A stretch of 64,000 nucleotides of DNA from positions 147,685,810 through 147,749,809 of the forward strand of contig CM059186.1 of the NCBI GenBank assembly GCA_030323885.1. The letters run 5' to 3'. Position numbers and translations under genes: made by a program. This DNA is from Branchipolynoe longqiensis (taxonomy: Eukaryota; Annelida; Polychaeta; Phyllodocida; Polynoidae). The notes below the pieces were generated by a model. The model saw nothing but the letters and a program-made list of their open reading frames with translations, did no database searches and was not told the origin of the DNA. Below, in pieces: positions 1 through 10,849 of the stretch (the first letter of the stretch is position 1; every line of letters begins with the position of its first letter).

Positions 1-1354
1 TTGGACTATCTCTCTATCGTCATACTCAAATAAAAAAAATGTTCAGTTATGTATTATTAAGCCAGAAGGCACTGGGACTTTAGCCTCGAGATAATTAGGC
101 AGACCAGAGGCCCTTACCTTAGCAAAAATAGAAGCATATTCTAAAAATGAACTACAGTTAGAAGTTAAGTTAGGCCAGTTATTTAGCACATACCTTTTAT
201 AATCAGATGGGGATTTATCACAAAATTTGTTTATATTATCATTATATAAATCTACATCATCACAGGCGTTGAATGAATCATCGACGACAACATCAGTATA
301 ATTGGAACTCAAGTCATACTGCAACGGGTTCAAAACATTAACTGGATAATTTAATGGAATTAAATTTTGAACAACAGGAATGAAATTCTTAACTGGGTTG
401 AGCCTACCAATATTCCCACCCATATTAGTAGCTAGACAGTGGTTTGGGTCCATCATGGAATCCCTGGCAATAGAAATACTGCCAAAGTCAGTGTCCTTGT
501 CAACACAATGTGGATATGTATTATCCGAGCTACTAACAGAAGCACAGCCCTTATCAAATATTATATCAACCTGTAAACTGTCTGCAATATCAACATGCAA
601 CAAAGGATTTTGCAAGCTAGAACCAGTACTTTGACAAGGGCTATCAGGAGAAACATTAATTAAACTAGCGACTGGGCTAGTTTTAGGCTTTGAAGGGAGC
701 CAACAGCCATCCCTAGTGAGAAAAGCACAGTTCTCACTGACGGTATTCGAACCACACAACTGTTGATCAATTATTTTGGACTTGGCAAGCTGCCTAGCAT
801 TCAGTGTACAGTCCACTGCCGGAGCCCCCCCCCCCCTTACTTACAATTGATGTGCCATTATGAATGACCTTCCGCTTATCCCGATTAAACCATTTATAAC
901 GCCCAACACCATCTAAGTGGCCCAAAAAACTATCTTTTTTACCGTGCTTATGCACAAATTTTGAGCTTTTGTAGGTGGAGCCACCAACCGAGTAACCAAC
1001 AAACTTGTGGTTCTCAGTTGAAAACATAGATGGCGTATGCCGTCTTTTTGGAAATTGTTCCAAAAAACAGCTAGCACTTTTTAAAGGGGGACATCGAGGG
1101 ATAGGCCTAGAGGTTTCAATTGTCCCCTCACGTATAGTACCAGGATAACCATCCCGATCTACATGAGAGCTAACAGGGGAATTTAATAAGGAAGGTGATA
1201 ACAGTAAATTTGAAGGCCGACATGACACTGACGAAACAACCGCATCGACCTGATTTCTACACTGGCCGACTGGATTATTAGCCGCTGTCTCGACGGTGGC
1301 GCCATCTGTAGACTTGGTCGTGACCCAGTTCTTGATACCATCAGCAATACGCAC
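1..1354 (-). pseudogene. Start of pol (RT region) of a DIRS/Ngaro-type retrotransposon, cut by window edge
   Basis: Two minus-strand reading frames (1354-794, then 816-43) join across an 11-base C run at 825-835, so the frame change is probably a homopolymer indel. Little is recognisable in the N-terminal part. The C-terminal end, ending EAKVPVPSGLIIHN, looks like the conserved stretch just before the reverse-transcriptase core of DIRS/Ngaro-type pol proteins, where a Trp is usual. Here a TGA stop (43-45) stands at about that Trp position, and the same frame continues to base 1 with LFEYDDREIVQ, which fits the same block. The RT core itself lies outside the window. It follows the gag-like frame at 1393-2612 on the same strand. 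The combination of frameshift and stop points to a dead copy. Family assignment rests on motif memory only. Confidence 0.55.
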
Positions 1355-1392
1355 AATCTCAACGGTCGACGCAGTCCCTGGCCAACTGCAAC

Positions 1393-2612
1393 CTAAAAAT
1401 TCTTCACATGATCAACGTCTTCATTAAGGAGTTCTTTTGCACAAATTTTTGTTTTACAGTCTATCTCCTTATGGGAATGTTTACGTCGTAACTTATATGC
1501 ACAATACGAACATATATGCATAAACTTATTATTCCCTTCACCGTGATCACTAGCAAATCCGCACGTCCCCCCTTTATTCCAAATTACACATGGCCTGGCA
1601 TCGACCACTTTTTTATAATCAGCTGTAGAGTTCCATGAGCTCTGTTTCGACGGTGCCTCAACCCTTTTTCCCAAACCACACACATCCTAGAGATCTCAAT
1701 GATCTGGCCTTGATCAGACCACCCGTCAGGCAATCGCCTATCCGCTATCATGCTGAATATTTTCTCACTGTAACTCAGGCACGTTTGCCACGAATAGTTC
1801 TGCGCCATGTCCAGTATCGAATCAACATGATCTTCGATGTGTGGCACCCAGTCAGTCGGCACATGCCCCCTTCTAACCATACGCCTTATAGCAGCTAAAT
1901 ATTCATACCAAGTGGCCTCCCCTTGAGCTACTTTACACTTCTTTTCAAGACAAATTATATATTTGTGTGGCAAAAGCTTCAATTTAGTTGACTGTCTGGC
2001 CTTCTTTCCAGCCAGCCGTATCAAGTCTCTCATCATCGAATCATCACTATCTGACTCATCTGCATCAAAACGGTCGTCAGCGGCCATGCGTTTATGTGCC
2101 ACCAACAGTCTAGACGAATCAGAAATATTACCTTTCGCCATGCGTATCACGGTTCCTGTAGAGCATGCATTACACGAGCGGGCCGGACAAATTGGACAGT
2201 TCGCCGTCGTGTCCATGACCGTTATGCCATCGTCCTCGATGACGTCATCAGATGGCACTTCCGGCCCACTCGGGACCTGACCTATATATTGAGAATTTCC
2301 TCCATGTGCACCTTCCAACGACCAAATCCTTGCCATCAACGGCTCCTGTGATCCTGCCAGATTTGCATCCAGGTCGCGTGATATATCCTCCAGAGTCGCC
2401 CCCTGCGTAGATGTTGAAGGAAGCACTGGTGAACCACAATCCAGATCTGCCATTTGCATTCTTGTAGACGATGACGAACGACAGGCAGCAACACAAATTT
2501 CTGAACCCAAAACAGACTCGTCCGACAATTCCATGGAGTGCAAGAGAGCCTTGGAGTACTTTCCTACAACACTGCGAATCTTAACGCCTTTAGGCATGTT
2601 GAACTGCAACAA
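1393..2612 (-). pseudogene. gag-like ORF of a DIRS/Ngaro-type retrotransposon
   Basis: The frame starts at an ATG near 2612 and runs about 340 codons. It has an acidic, Ser-rich N-terminal part, a Cys cluster (CPICPARSCNAC, near residue 145), a basic KKAR patch and a helical region ending RRLPDGWSDQGQI. Near 1680 it shifts frame and continues as a Cys/His module (C-x9-C, then HICSYC, then HSHKEIDC) that ends at 1393. A CxxxFN-like, HxCxxC, HPxxxC layout closing gag is typical of DIRS-type elements. Gag would package element RNA. The pol-like frame follows directly downstream on the same strand. One frameshift makes this copy defective unless the shift is a sequencing error. Confidence 0.6.
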
Positions 2613-2654
2613 ATTTCATATTGAAACTCAATGATCCGTCGTCGACGGTGGCCA

Positions 2655-2969
2655 GGGCCGCGTTCAGGGTCCGTCTCGGAGGTGCCTCGGCGACGTCTCG
2701 GCGATGCTTTTTGCTCTATTTGCGTTCAGGGTCCGTCTCGGCGACGTCTCGGCGACGCCTCCCTTTTCATAGTAGAGACAAAAAGCGTCTCAAAAATGGC
2801 CGCCGTATCCAGTTGTTTCAGCCAATCACAGCACAGCTTGTCCATTGCAAATGGCCGCCGCCTGTGGGGGCGGCCATTTTCAAGGCGACCAACTGCTATT
2901 GTTGTTCATACTAGCCTGACGTCACGGGCGCCTCCGAGGCGCCTCCGAGACGGACCCTGAACGCGGCCC
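2655..2969. mobile_element. GC-rich MITE (family I), about 315 bp
   Basis: The ends are inverted copies of one another: GGGCCGCGTTCAGGGTCCGT at the left and its reverse complement at the right, continuing through CTCGGAGG and CGCCTC repeats. The inner part repeats the GTCTCGGCGACG motif several times and holds a hairpin around ATGGCCGCC and GGCGGCCAT. There is no coding capacity. It lies just upstream of the gag-like frame at 1393-2612, so it may have landed in that element's 5' region. No clear target duplication was found. Confidence 0.7.
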
Positions 2970-3116
2970 AGGTAAGGACTGGACTAACCTTTGAATCTAC
3001 TACCGGAAGTTAACTTTATACATAGCGATGCACGCTACGAACTGTATCTATGGTATTCATAATATCAAGTCCGTAGTCAGGGTTTTGAATTATGCATGTT
3101 ACTGGCAACATGGACA

Positions 3117-3173
3117 ATTATTTTGGTTTTGAACAGTTGTTGCTTAAAAGTTTAACGGACTATGCAGCTCTAA
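3117..3173. repeat. Remnant of one end of the TTAA-flanked MITE family C
   Basis: TTTTGGTTTTGAACAG followed by AACGGACTATGCAGC matches the right end of the better copies at 39859-40202 and 51260-51606. Only about 57 bases are left and the terminal TTAA has decayed to CTAA. Confidence 0.55.
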
Positions 3174-4179
3174 GGTATGAACACACAATGAAACTGTGCA
3201 TGTTCTTGGTACGAGGTTGAGTGGACAGAATAATTTGACACCGACACAGCATATAGGTTTAAGGTTGGATTTATTTTTCAATAACAAATTTCTATTAAGT
3301 ACAATGTTTAGTTTCAAACAAGTTAATCACAGTGAGGTCAAGAGCTTTTAACCCCATACCCCACAGAAACATGTCACGTAGGGGTGGGTGGGGTGGCAGT
3401 TCAAAAAGCCAGTCAGTGTCCTCCAGTGGCCGTGTCGAAGTGAGCTCACCACCGTAGAATCAGTCCTTATATAGGCGCTGAAGGTCAATAGTTCAAGTAA
3501 ACGACTGCAGATGGCAGGTCAGCAAAGTTATTAGTCAGCATTAATCAAGTTTCGTATTAAAAAGTGAATATAGGTGGCACTGAAGTACAAGTCATATGGT
3601 AATCTCGCCGTTACTCGATAGGTGGCAGCATAAGGCTTTTCTTAACACTATGAGGCTATGGCCGTGTCCAAATACCAAATTAACCGTGTTGCTGAGCATC
3701 ACAAACAATGCGGGAAGTTAGATGGTGGCAAGCTTTTCCGGGAACAACCAAAGACATCCATGCTTTGCGAAATAAGCCACTGCCCCTCCCACCCCCCGAC
3801 CCCCCCAACACACACCCATACATTATCCACTCCCATCGGCCTGCCGGCGTCCCTAATTATTGGTGGGAAGCGGCTAGTTCTGCCGAAGCAAACCAATTGA
3901 CTGAAAACTCGTCTGCTTATGGAGCACTTCGCAGAGATCAAACATCTTCCCAGCATGTCTCCTCTTTATGGTCCATTGTCTTGCCTTTTATTTATCAATT
4001 CGGGAGCCGCTCCAGATCTAGGCCCGACCGACATTTCCACAGTTTCTGTTTTGTTATTACTAGACATGTTATTATTTTTCCTTCTGAGTGGTTTTGCGCG
4101 GCATTTTTCATCACACACGCACATTCCGTCGTGAGCTTCAACACAAGACTGCTTAAATATCGATACACTCATTTCTACT
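3174..4179. other. No gene recognised
   Basis: Mixed sequence with short C-rich runs near 3780-3830. The short open frames here have no recognisable motif and overlap on both strands. I see no repeat family shared with the rest of the window. Confidence 0.5.
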
Positions 4180-4280
4180 CCGGGTGCGGTGGCCTAATCG
4201 GTAGAGTGTGGGCCTCACGTGCGGATGGTCGGGAGTGCGGTTCACGGTCGAGTCAAACCAATTGTAAAAATATACGGATT
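4180..4280 (+). mobile_element. SINE-A, tRNA-like head only
   Basis: Starts CGGGTGCGGTGGCCTAATCG, with the A-box region GGCCTAATCGGTAGAG and a degenerate B box GTGCGGTTCACGGTCGAGTC, then the family's GTCAAACCAATT. The body that normally follows is missing, so this copy is 3' truncated. Confidence 0.7.
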
Positions 4281-4971
4281 TTCGGTTAAGAATTATATAT
4301 TGGCACAGAGCATTATTATTCTTTGATGCCGGAGTGGGAACCAGGTTGTGTAAACTAAAAGTAATAGAATCCCACTCCCATTGTACATGATACTGAGTGA
4401 TGTGAACTATATGTTATATATGATGATTGGAGTTAATGAAAAGATTTCCTTTACAAGAGACAGTACATGATTATTGAAATGTTTCTCTATGTGTTCATAA
4501 AGAATACAATGGGAGGAAAAGAACAATTTTAATATATATATCTATATACATATCTGTAACTGTATGCAACATCCTGTCCACCCATGACCACCGACTGACC
4601 CACCTGCCTAATTTGCATATGTATAGAGTGCACCACCTGCAGCTGGTTTGAGTGACAGCCCCTACTGGGGGTGGCCACCCACCCAGTCTGTGGGGGAGTG
4701 TCTGATTGGCTGGCTGGGGAATGTCCGGTCACCTGACTCCCTTGGCCTATCCTGACCGCACACTAGTCTCAAAGAAGTAATTATTCAATTTTCTGCTTCA
4801 GGCACACTGAAGAGAAATGACTCTACTCCTAGGTCTTGAGTGAGACACACCTACTTTTGAGCAGGAACCCCAGACACTCTGTCTGATGCTATCTAAATTC
4901 ACCTATTCAAATTGAGTGTATACACAGCCATAGGACTCCTGTCCCTTGGGCTGTAGGCACTGCTTTCAGTA
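4281..4971. other. No gene recognised; left flank of the long-TIR element
   Basis: AT-rich sequence with a short TA-type microsatellite at about 4531-4555. No supported ORF and no shared repeat. Confidence 0.5.
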
Positions 4972-5400
4972 TACTAGTGCGGTATGATGTCTATTCCCAT
5001 AGGATTTTTGTGCTAAAATAGAATTTTTTGCAGTTCTGACCTCAATAGGATTCAGGCTAACAGAAAATGATGGGGTCCAAATTTTCAGACCCCTCTCCCC
5101 TTCTTTGGGGGTCATTTCCGTTTTGAGACCCCCCGCAAATGACCATTCACCTATCTCCGGAAGTTATTGACCGATTTTCATACTTGAAGTGTTGATTTGT
5201 AGGTTTTCAGGTATCCTGAGTTTATTTATGACACTTACAAAGCAACCGGAAGTGTAGGTTTTCACTTCCGGTTGACAAGTTAGGGTTTGACTCTGACTGA
5301 TGTGCCTTCCGGATGGACGCTGGCAAGTATCCTCATCATGTATGATCCGATTTCTTAGTTTTGGGAGATTTAAGCATACTGAGGTGATTGTGGGCACTTC
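4972..5400. repeat. Left terminal inverted repeat of the PIN-domain transposon
   Basis: Matches the reverse complement of 8660-9066 over about 400 bp with scattered differences. Conserved blocks include TAGGATTTTTGTGCTAA, CTAACAGAAAATGATGGGGT, CACCTATCTCCGGAAGTTAT and GATTTGTAGGTTTTCAGGTA. The visible divergence suggests an old insertion. Confidence 0.8.
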
Positions 5401-6879
5401 AAAAGCAGCAGAAAGTATTTTTGCTGAATCTCGGTTCATCATATAGGGTCTCCAAACACCGAAACTAATGACGCTATTTTTTCTTTCAGATCTGAAGCTT
5501 GGTGATGGACTTCACTACAGATCTTCCAGAACGTCAAATTTGTATTCCAGATACTCCAATTAAGATGGACCATATAAATGATTGTCATCAGCATGATTTG
5601 ATTTATGTTTTTCAGATGTGTTAAAACAGTTTTGAGCCCCGTCGGAAATACTCTTTTCCAGCATTATTAACGAGATCAGTAAATCACATACAGGTGCCAA
5701 TATGTCTGCAGCGGAGGATAACATTTGCACGATTTGTAAAGAATGTGCCAAATCAAACAGGCGATTGGTGAACAAACCACCCATGCCAGATGAACTTTTA
5801 CAATGCTGCCAGGAGAGGGTCAGAAGCGCTTCGAAGAGTTTGTTCATGAACGTTTGACCTCCACATCAACTCTCTCAGTTTGGGACAAGATGAAGAAGTT
5901 CAAGTTGAAGGCCTTCTCAAATTGGATGGACATAATGAAAGTATGCATTGGAGATAAGGTCATCAAGTTGCGTGAGGAGCGTGAATTACTGGGAAGATTT
6001 CTAATCGTCCAAGGAAGCCGACCAGGTTTAGTTCCAAAAGTTGAGGAGACTATAGGCGAGTATGAGATGTCAACAGTGCCCCGCTCTCTCTGTGCTGTTG
6101 ATGGATCCATGTACATCCCAGCTGACAAAGGCAGTCTGATGCACGCAGTTGAAGATGCCACAGTCGAGTCCCTTGATGTTCTGCCAGTGCCTGGCATAGT
6201 GCAGGAAGATCCCCCAGTCAAACTTCTGATCATTGATGCGATGGGTGTACTTCAGACTATGACAACGACGCCAAAGATGCTGAAGCTTTCACACCTTCAG
6301 GATGCATTCAACAAGTGCATAGAAACGATGATGGCCAGTTATGATGAGGGTCGAGTTGTGTTCGATCGATACATCCTACTGTCAGCATCAACAACAAAGA
6401 GGAAACTCACATGCCTGTTTGCCCAGGGACTGCTGGACTATTTTGCATGCAAATGTTCATTTGTGCTGGTTATCGTGTATGATACTCATATCAAGGGATG
6501 TGGTTTCGAGTATGCTCATACACATGAAGAGGATGACACACTAATTCCAAACCAAGTCCTTGCATCTGCAGTCTGTGGTGCTTCACAATGGAACTGCATA
6601 TGGTCACCTGACACTGACATACTCCTGCTTCTAGTTGATCTGGTCGCCAGCAGACAAATAACATTTCCCACATCCTTGAAGTTTCATACTGGCAAAGGAA
6701 TGAAGAAACATGAAATAGACATCTTTGAGAGAGTTCATGTGATTGGCCGTCGCAAATGTCAAGGTCTCCTTGGACTCCAGAACTTCTCTGGTGCTGACTG
6801 GGGAGGCAAATTCATTGGAACCTCAAAGAAGTCATGGGTTAATGCATACCTGAAGCTTGATGAAGATGACCCTGCCATT

Positions 6880-8045
6880 TTTTTAAATTTTAATTTGTTC
6901 ATTGAAGCTGTATTTATACTGTCCATAGCGTGTAATCCCGGGTACCCAGGCTTGTTTTCAATGCTGGCCAGATGTAGTGTTGGCGTTGTCTTATCAAGCA
7001 GTAGCTGCTGATAAGTTATTTGATTGTCTGCATTTCAGTAGCAGATAGATAGTCTGTTGGTATGTTTAGTAGCCTATGTTAGTTTTTTTGGGCCCTCTTG
7101 GCATTGTATTTTTGTTCTATTCTTATTACTATGTTAGTTGTTTACTTAAGGTTCTATGTTAGTGTTTTGGGGTTTTCTTGGGAAGAGTTTTCCGGCTTTT
7201 CTACTTAATTCTATACTAGCCTATTTTATTTACATGTCCATAGGCCTGTACGTAATAGGTGGTTGAGTTATGTTTGTTTGAATTTGATTTAATTTATATT
7301 GTTGTTGGATATGTTATCTGGCTTTTATATTTCCGGTTATCCCACCCTGGGCTGTCCAATTGGTGGACCGTGATATTTCACCTGCCCCCTTGGGGTGCAG
7401 TTCAGTTGGGGTTCCCAGTTTTTATTTTGTACAGATATTTTTTGTACGTTTTTAGGTCAGGGATTTGTCTTTCTTTCACCGTTTGCGCATTCCATGCCTT
7501 GGCGGCCATTTCCAGTGTGCTCCTTTCATGGGCTTTGATCTGACTTCTGGTCTGCCTTAGTAGTGGTGCCTTGCTTGCTCTGGTGTCCCTTAGTGGTTGG
7601 GTTAGACGCTTAATGTCTTGACTATATCCATATGCTAATGTTTATAGGTGGATTATCCTTCTGTTTTCTAGTAGCTTTACTTTAGTTCTTTTGTGTAGGT
7701 CATAAGTGGGGGGTAGTTTGTCTACTTTCAAGCAGATTTTCAGGGCCCTATTTTGTAGTATCTGCAATTTTTTAAGTAGCTCTTTTTTAGCACCCATGTA
7801 GATTACATCCCCATACTCAAAGTAGGGGAGTACCATACCTTTGAAGATTTTTATTGACATATCTTGTGTCATATCGTTTCTTAGTTTAGCAAATAGCCAT
7901 AGTTTGTGATTTACTTTTTGTATGATTTTTGTTACGCACAGATTGTAGTTTAGCTGGCTGTCTAGTTCTAGGCCTAGGTATTTGTAGTGATTTACGCTTT
8001 CCAGTGTTTGGTTTCCTAGTGTGCATTGTAGGTTTCTTCCTGTGA
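6880..8045 (-). mobile_element. 5'-truncated LINE inserted in the PIN-domain gene
   Basis: About 1166 bp on the minus strand, flanked by the 7-bp target duplication TGCCATT at 6873-6879 and 8046-8052. Its 3' end is A-rich on its sense strand (poly-T at 6878-6884). The coding remnant is at 7402-8040 and a roughly 500-bp 3' UTR follows. Removing the insert and one duplication brings the two host coding parts back into one frame, which supports the boundaries. Confidence 0.85.
7402..8040 (-). pseudogene. C-terminal part of LINE reverse transcriptase ORF
   Basis: The minus-strand frame contains YKYLGLELD, MVLPYFEYGDVIY, KLQILQNRALKIC and LLENRRIIHL, then an in-frame TAA (7641-7643), then RSTLEMAAKAWNAQ and the natural end near 7402. 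KYLG-LD, P-x-x-x-YGD-x-x-Y and LQ-x-x-QNRALK are typical of the region after the RT fingers and palm in CR1/L2/Jockey-like LINEs. The catalytic YxDD block is not present because the copy is 5' truncated. The internal stop lies where the family normally reads through. The clade is not resolved. Confidence 0.75.
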
Positions 8046-8659
8046 TGCCATTGACTGCTTCAAGGCATTAGGATGTATTTCCATTCCTGATGAGATGAAC
8101 AATGGCAAGCTTCCCACACAGGTGATGGCATTGGAGACGTTTGTGTGTTGCGTCTACAGTTCAAAAGGTCCAACAACCCTACCATCACTCAGGTGGGAGT
8201 TGTTCTGTTCAAAGAACTTGGAAGGTGAGATGCTTCCACCAACTCGTGCTGCATTGCTTCCACATATCATCCGTGCAAACTACATCACAATGCGGGACAA
8301 ATCATACCCAGATGATTGTCTGGCCCTTGCTCCAATTGAAGAAAATGGATGGAAATTGGAGAAAGAGGTGTATGTTCCAGTGAGATGTCTTGCCTTGCCT
8401 GCCCCATGGGCTATTTATAGTTGAACTCGTCAAATGTGGCTGCAAAGCAGGGTGCAGGGGAATTAGGTGTAGCTGCATGAAGAATGGCCTGCCCTGCACT
8501 CCACTCTGTAAATGCTACGGCGGTGACTGTGCAAATACTATTTGGGAGGATACTCCATATATGGACATCGATGAATAGCATACTGATTCTTCGGAATTTC
8601 GATGTTGGATTTGACAGTTTTGCCAGAAAATACTTCAATAACTTTCCCAGACGAACTTT

Positions 8660-9066
8660 GCAATGAATCAGCTCAGAGTTCTTCCCAAAAGTCTCACAAA
8701 TTGTGAAAATCTGATCATACATGGTGAGGATACGGAGCGAGACCCTATATACTGATGGGAAGTGCAAGAAGGAAACTTCTGGTTGCTTTGTAAGTGCTAC
8801 AAATCAACTCAGCTTACCTGAAAACCTACAAATCGACACTTCGAGTATGAAAATTGTCAATAACTTCCGGAGATAGGTGAATGTCCTGTTGCGGGGGCTC
8901 TCAAAATGGAAATGACCCCCCACGAAGGTGGGAGGGGTCTGAAAATTTGGACCCCATCATTTTCTGTTAGCGTGAACCCCATTGAAGCCAGAACTGCAAA
9001 AAAATCAATGTTAGCACAAAAATCCTACGGGAGCTGTTTTCCTTACATTACATACCACACTAATAC
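8660..9066. repeat. Right terminal inverted repeat of the PIN-domain transposon
   Basis: Inverted partner of 4972-5400. Its inner boundary is uncertain because similarity fades around 8660; the gene's Cys-rich tail ends shortly before it, at 8578. Confidence 0.75.
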
Positions 9067-9312
9067 AGGCTAAAGTGATAATGAGACAAAATGTGGGCAG
9101 CATATGAGGAGGAAGGTGCTAGGTCACATGTAAGGGGGATGGACAGGAGTTGCTGCCAATAAAGCACAACTTATTCACTATTCATCTGTGTGACTGGTTT
9201 TCCTTCGTATTTCCACACTTGGTTAAATTGATTGTATCACAGGTGAAATGAAGGGGAAGAGTTTTGTAGAGACATAGGGTGCTCACAGCGGCAGAGCACC
9301 CGTGTTTTTATA
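9067..9312. other. Short unassigned stretch
   Basis: No coding signal or shared repeat seen between the long-TIR element and the next SINE. Confidence 0.4.
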
Positions 9313-9510
9313 CAATGACTTCAAAATTGATACTTGTCGCTTCCTAGCCTGGCTGATGTGACTGAGTGGCATATTGACTCATGGTGCTGGCGGCCTGATT
9401 TTCCAGTGGGGCAGCACTATAACGTCACAATGAAGGTGCACTGTCACAAGTCGGTACCCGTCCTGATATGACCTTAGATGTTTCCAGGACAAAAACCTCC
9501 AACAACCACC
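9313..9510 (+). mobile_element. SINE-A body, internally deleted
   Basis: Begins in the body (AAAATTGATACTTGTCGCTT) and ends AAAAACCTCCAACAACC. About 60 bases that other copies have between TTCCTAGCCTGG and TGATGTGACTGAGTGG are missing. The tRNA-like head is absent. Confidence 0.75.
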
Positions 9511-9733
9511 CAAACCTACTCATTTCTACCCAGTCCCACCGAGATATGGGAACTAACATTGCCAGATCTCATAGATTGCACCAGACACCTAATGGGAAGG
9601 GTCTCATAAACAGACCTATTAACTTTTGTTTGATGGAACGCCGAGTATTATTACTATTAGGCGTTGATGTTTGCGCAGACGACATTTCTCAACAGTTCAG
9701 CGTCCCACTCAATCAACTTTTGCGAGCGTTTAA

Positions 9734-10080
9734 AGCTGCATAGTCCGATGAAATGTCAAATTTTCAAAACCAAATCAATTATCTAGATTTGATTTTACAT
9801 ATCCAACTTAGATACTGATGCACTTATTAAGCATTTGTTTCTGCGTAGAAGGCAATACTGAGTCAATTTAACAGAACCTGTTATTCCAGAAGTCTATGGT
9901 GTCAGAGTGTTGGCAAGCTTGCAAAAACTATTTTTCCATGTTTGCACTCAAAATATCTCAAAAGTTTACCATTTAAGATAAAAGTAACTTTGAACTAATG
10001 TAAAGTAGGTATGAGTGATCGGTCTAATATATTTATCTCAGAAAAACTACTGAAATTCAAAACCATCGGTCTATGCAACT
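9734..10080. mobile_element. MITE family C (TTAA-flanked), complete
   Basis: Ends AGCTGCATAGTCCGATG and its near inverted copy CATCGGTCTATGCAACT, flanked by TTAA at 9730-9733 and 10081-10084. About 347 bp, no ORF. TTAA duplications suit the piggyBac or Kolobok superfamilies; the source transposase is not in the window. Confidence 0.85.
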
Positions 10081-10084
10081 TTAA

Positions 10085-10649
10085 TCATTGCTGATACCCA
10101 AAATGGCTTCATTATCAACGTCACAACAACACAGGAAGCGTGACGTCATAGCGTCTGCCAGTTTTATTCTCATTAATTCGATTTTAAATTTTTGTTAAAT
10201 GAAATTCCAAAGTATATTCTCCTTCCCCTCATCATTTTACATCTACCCTCTGGTACCCATATATATGGAATATTACTAAATCTAACAGATCGCGAAATTT
10301 AAATATAATGCGTTCGCTTTGATTCCCGTGCTTTATCTTCGGCCACAGATCAAATCCTTTGATCAGCTTCTAATGAGCCTCGAAGGGGGCTGGGAGAAGG
10401 GCTGAGTGCTCATAGAGGGGTGTTGGGGAGGGGGGGGGGGGGAGATTGACCGCTGGTCACCCATTGTCTCCTGGTGAGAAGGGAGTGAGGGTAGCGGTCA
10501 TAAGAGGGGCTGGAGTGTGTGTGTGGGGGGGGGGGGAGGGGTGACCCTCTCCAGTCCAGCCTTACTGCCCCCAGTAGACATGCCACAAATCAGAGGTAGG
10601 CGAGGTCGGTTGGGGCAGGCTGAGCGACACAGAGGCCTGTTTATGTGTA
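10085..10649. other. No gene; G-rich runs
   Basis: Non-coding stretch with G runs at about 10429-10443 and 10524-10540, candidates for G-quadruplexes. No shared repeat seen. Confidence 0.5.
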
Positions 10650-10843
10650 CATGAAAACCTCTCTAAATCGACCCACCGTGGAACCGAATTTATATGGTCC
10701 ATTTAAGGAGGTGGGAGGTTCACGGAGGTTTTTTTTGTCTTTACAATGGCATTGTATGGATGATCGTTTGGGACCCAAATAAAGCGATTGATATAAGGGA
10801 GTGGTCAATCTGTGGAGGTGGTCGGGTAGAGATGTGTTACTGT
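10650..10843. mobile_element. pogo-like MITE (family P)
   Basis: The left end ATGAAAACCTCTCTAAATCG and right end GAGATGTGTTACTGTA are damaged versions of the CAGTAAAACCTCTCTAA termini seen better at 55386 and 56728. The core AAATAAAGCGATTGATATA is shared with all copies. TA lies at both edges, as expected for the Tc1/mariner/pogo superfamily. Confidence 0.75.
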
Positions 10844-10849
10844 ATAAGG

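Larger units (their letters stand above)
5702..8578 (+). pseudogene. PIN/FEN1-like nuclease-type transposon protein with Cys-rich tail, broken
   Basis: The first segment (ATG at 5702) carries a CTICKEC cluster, then shifts frame near 5805-5850. The main frame (5803-6879) contains LLIIDAMG (D145), VVFDRY (D188), HEEDDT (E242-D245), WSPDTDILLLL (D270, D272) and FSGADWGGKF (D332). Spaced acidic residues in this order, with SPDTD, resemble the catalytic layout of PIN/FEN1-type nucleases. After the LINE insertion the gene resumes at 8046-8424 with LETFVCCVYS and LPPTRAALLPHIIRANY. A further frameshift near 8425 precedes the tail CGCKAGCRGIRCSC...CTPLCKCYGGDC, probably metal binding. The host codons flanking the LINE are in the same frame, so the gene was open there before the insertion. 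Introns upstream of 5702 are possible (TTTTTCAG at about 5611-5618). Function is unknown. Confidence 0.65.
4972..9066 (+). mobile_element. Long-TIR DNA transposon carrying a PIN/FEN1-like nuclease gene
   Basis: About 4.1 kb bounded by inverted repeats of roughly 400 bp (4972-5400 and 8660-9066). The outer ends read TACTAGTGCGGTATG on the left and TATTAGTGTGGTATG on the reversed right. One broken gene (5702-8578) lies between them in the plus direction. A LINE fragment (6880-8045) was inserted later; without it the element is about 2.9 kb. I recognise the protein from memory as a family repeated in high copy in cnidarian, mollusc and lancelet genomes, usually listed as uncharacterised. No DDE transposase or tyrosine recombinase is visible. 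Whether the nuclease-like protein mobilises the element is inference. Target duplications are not clear. Confidence 0.65.

Noticed and set aside
3708..4289. 193-codon open frame
   Set aside because: Its end runs into a SINE-A head and its composition changes along its length; there is no motif I recognise.
4972..9066. Interpretation as an LTR retrotransposon because of long terminal repeats
   Set aside because: The terminal repeats are inverted rather than direct and the internal gene has no RT, protease or integrase motif.
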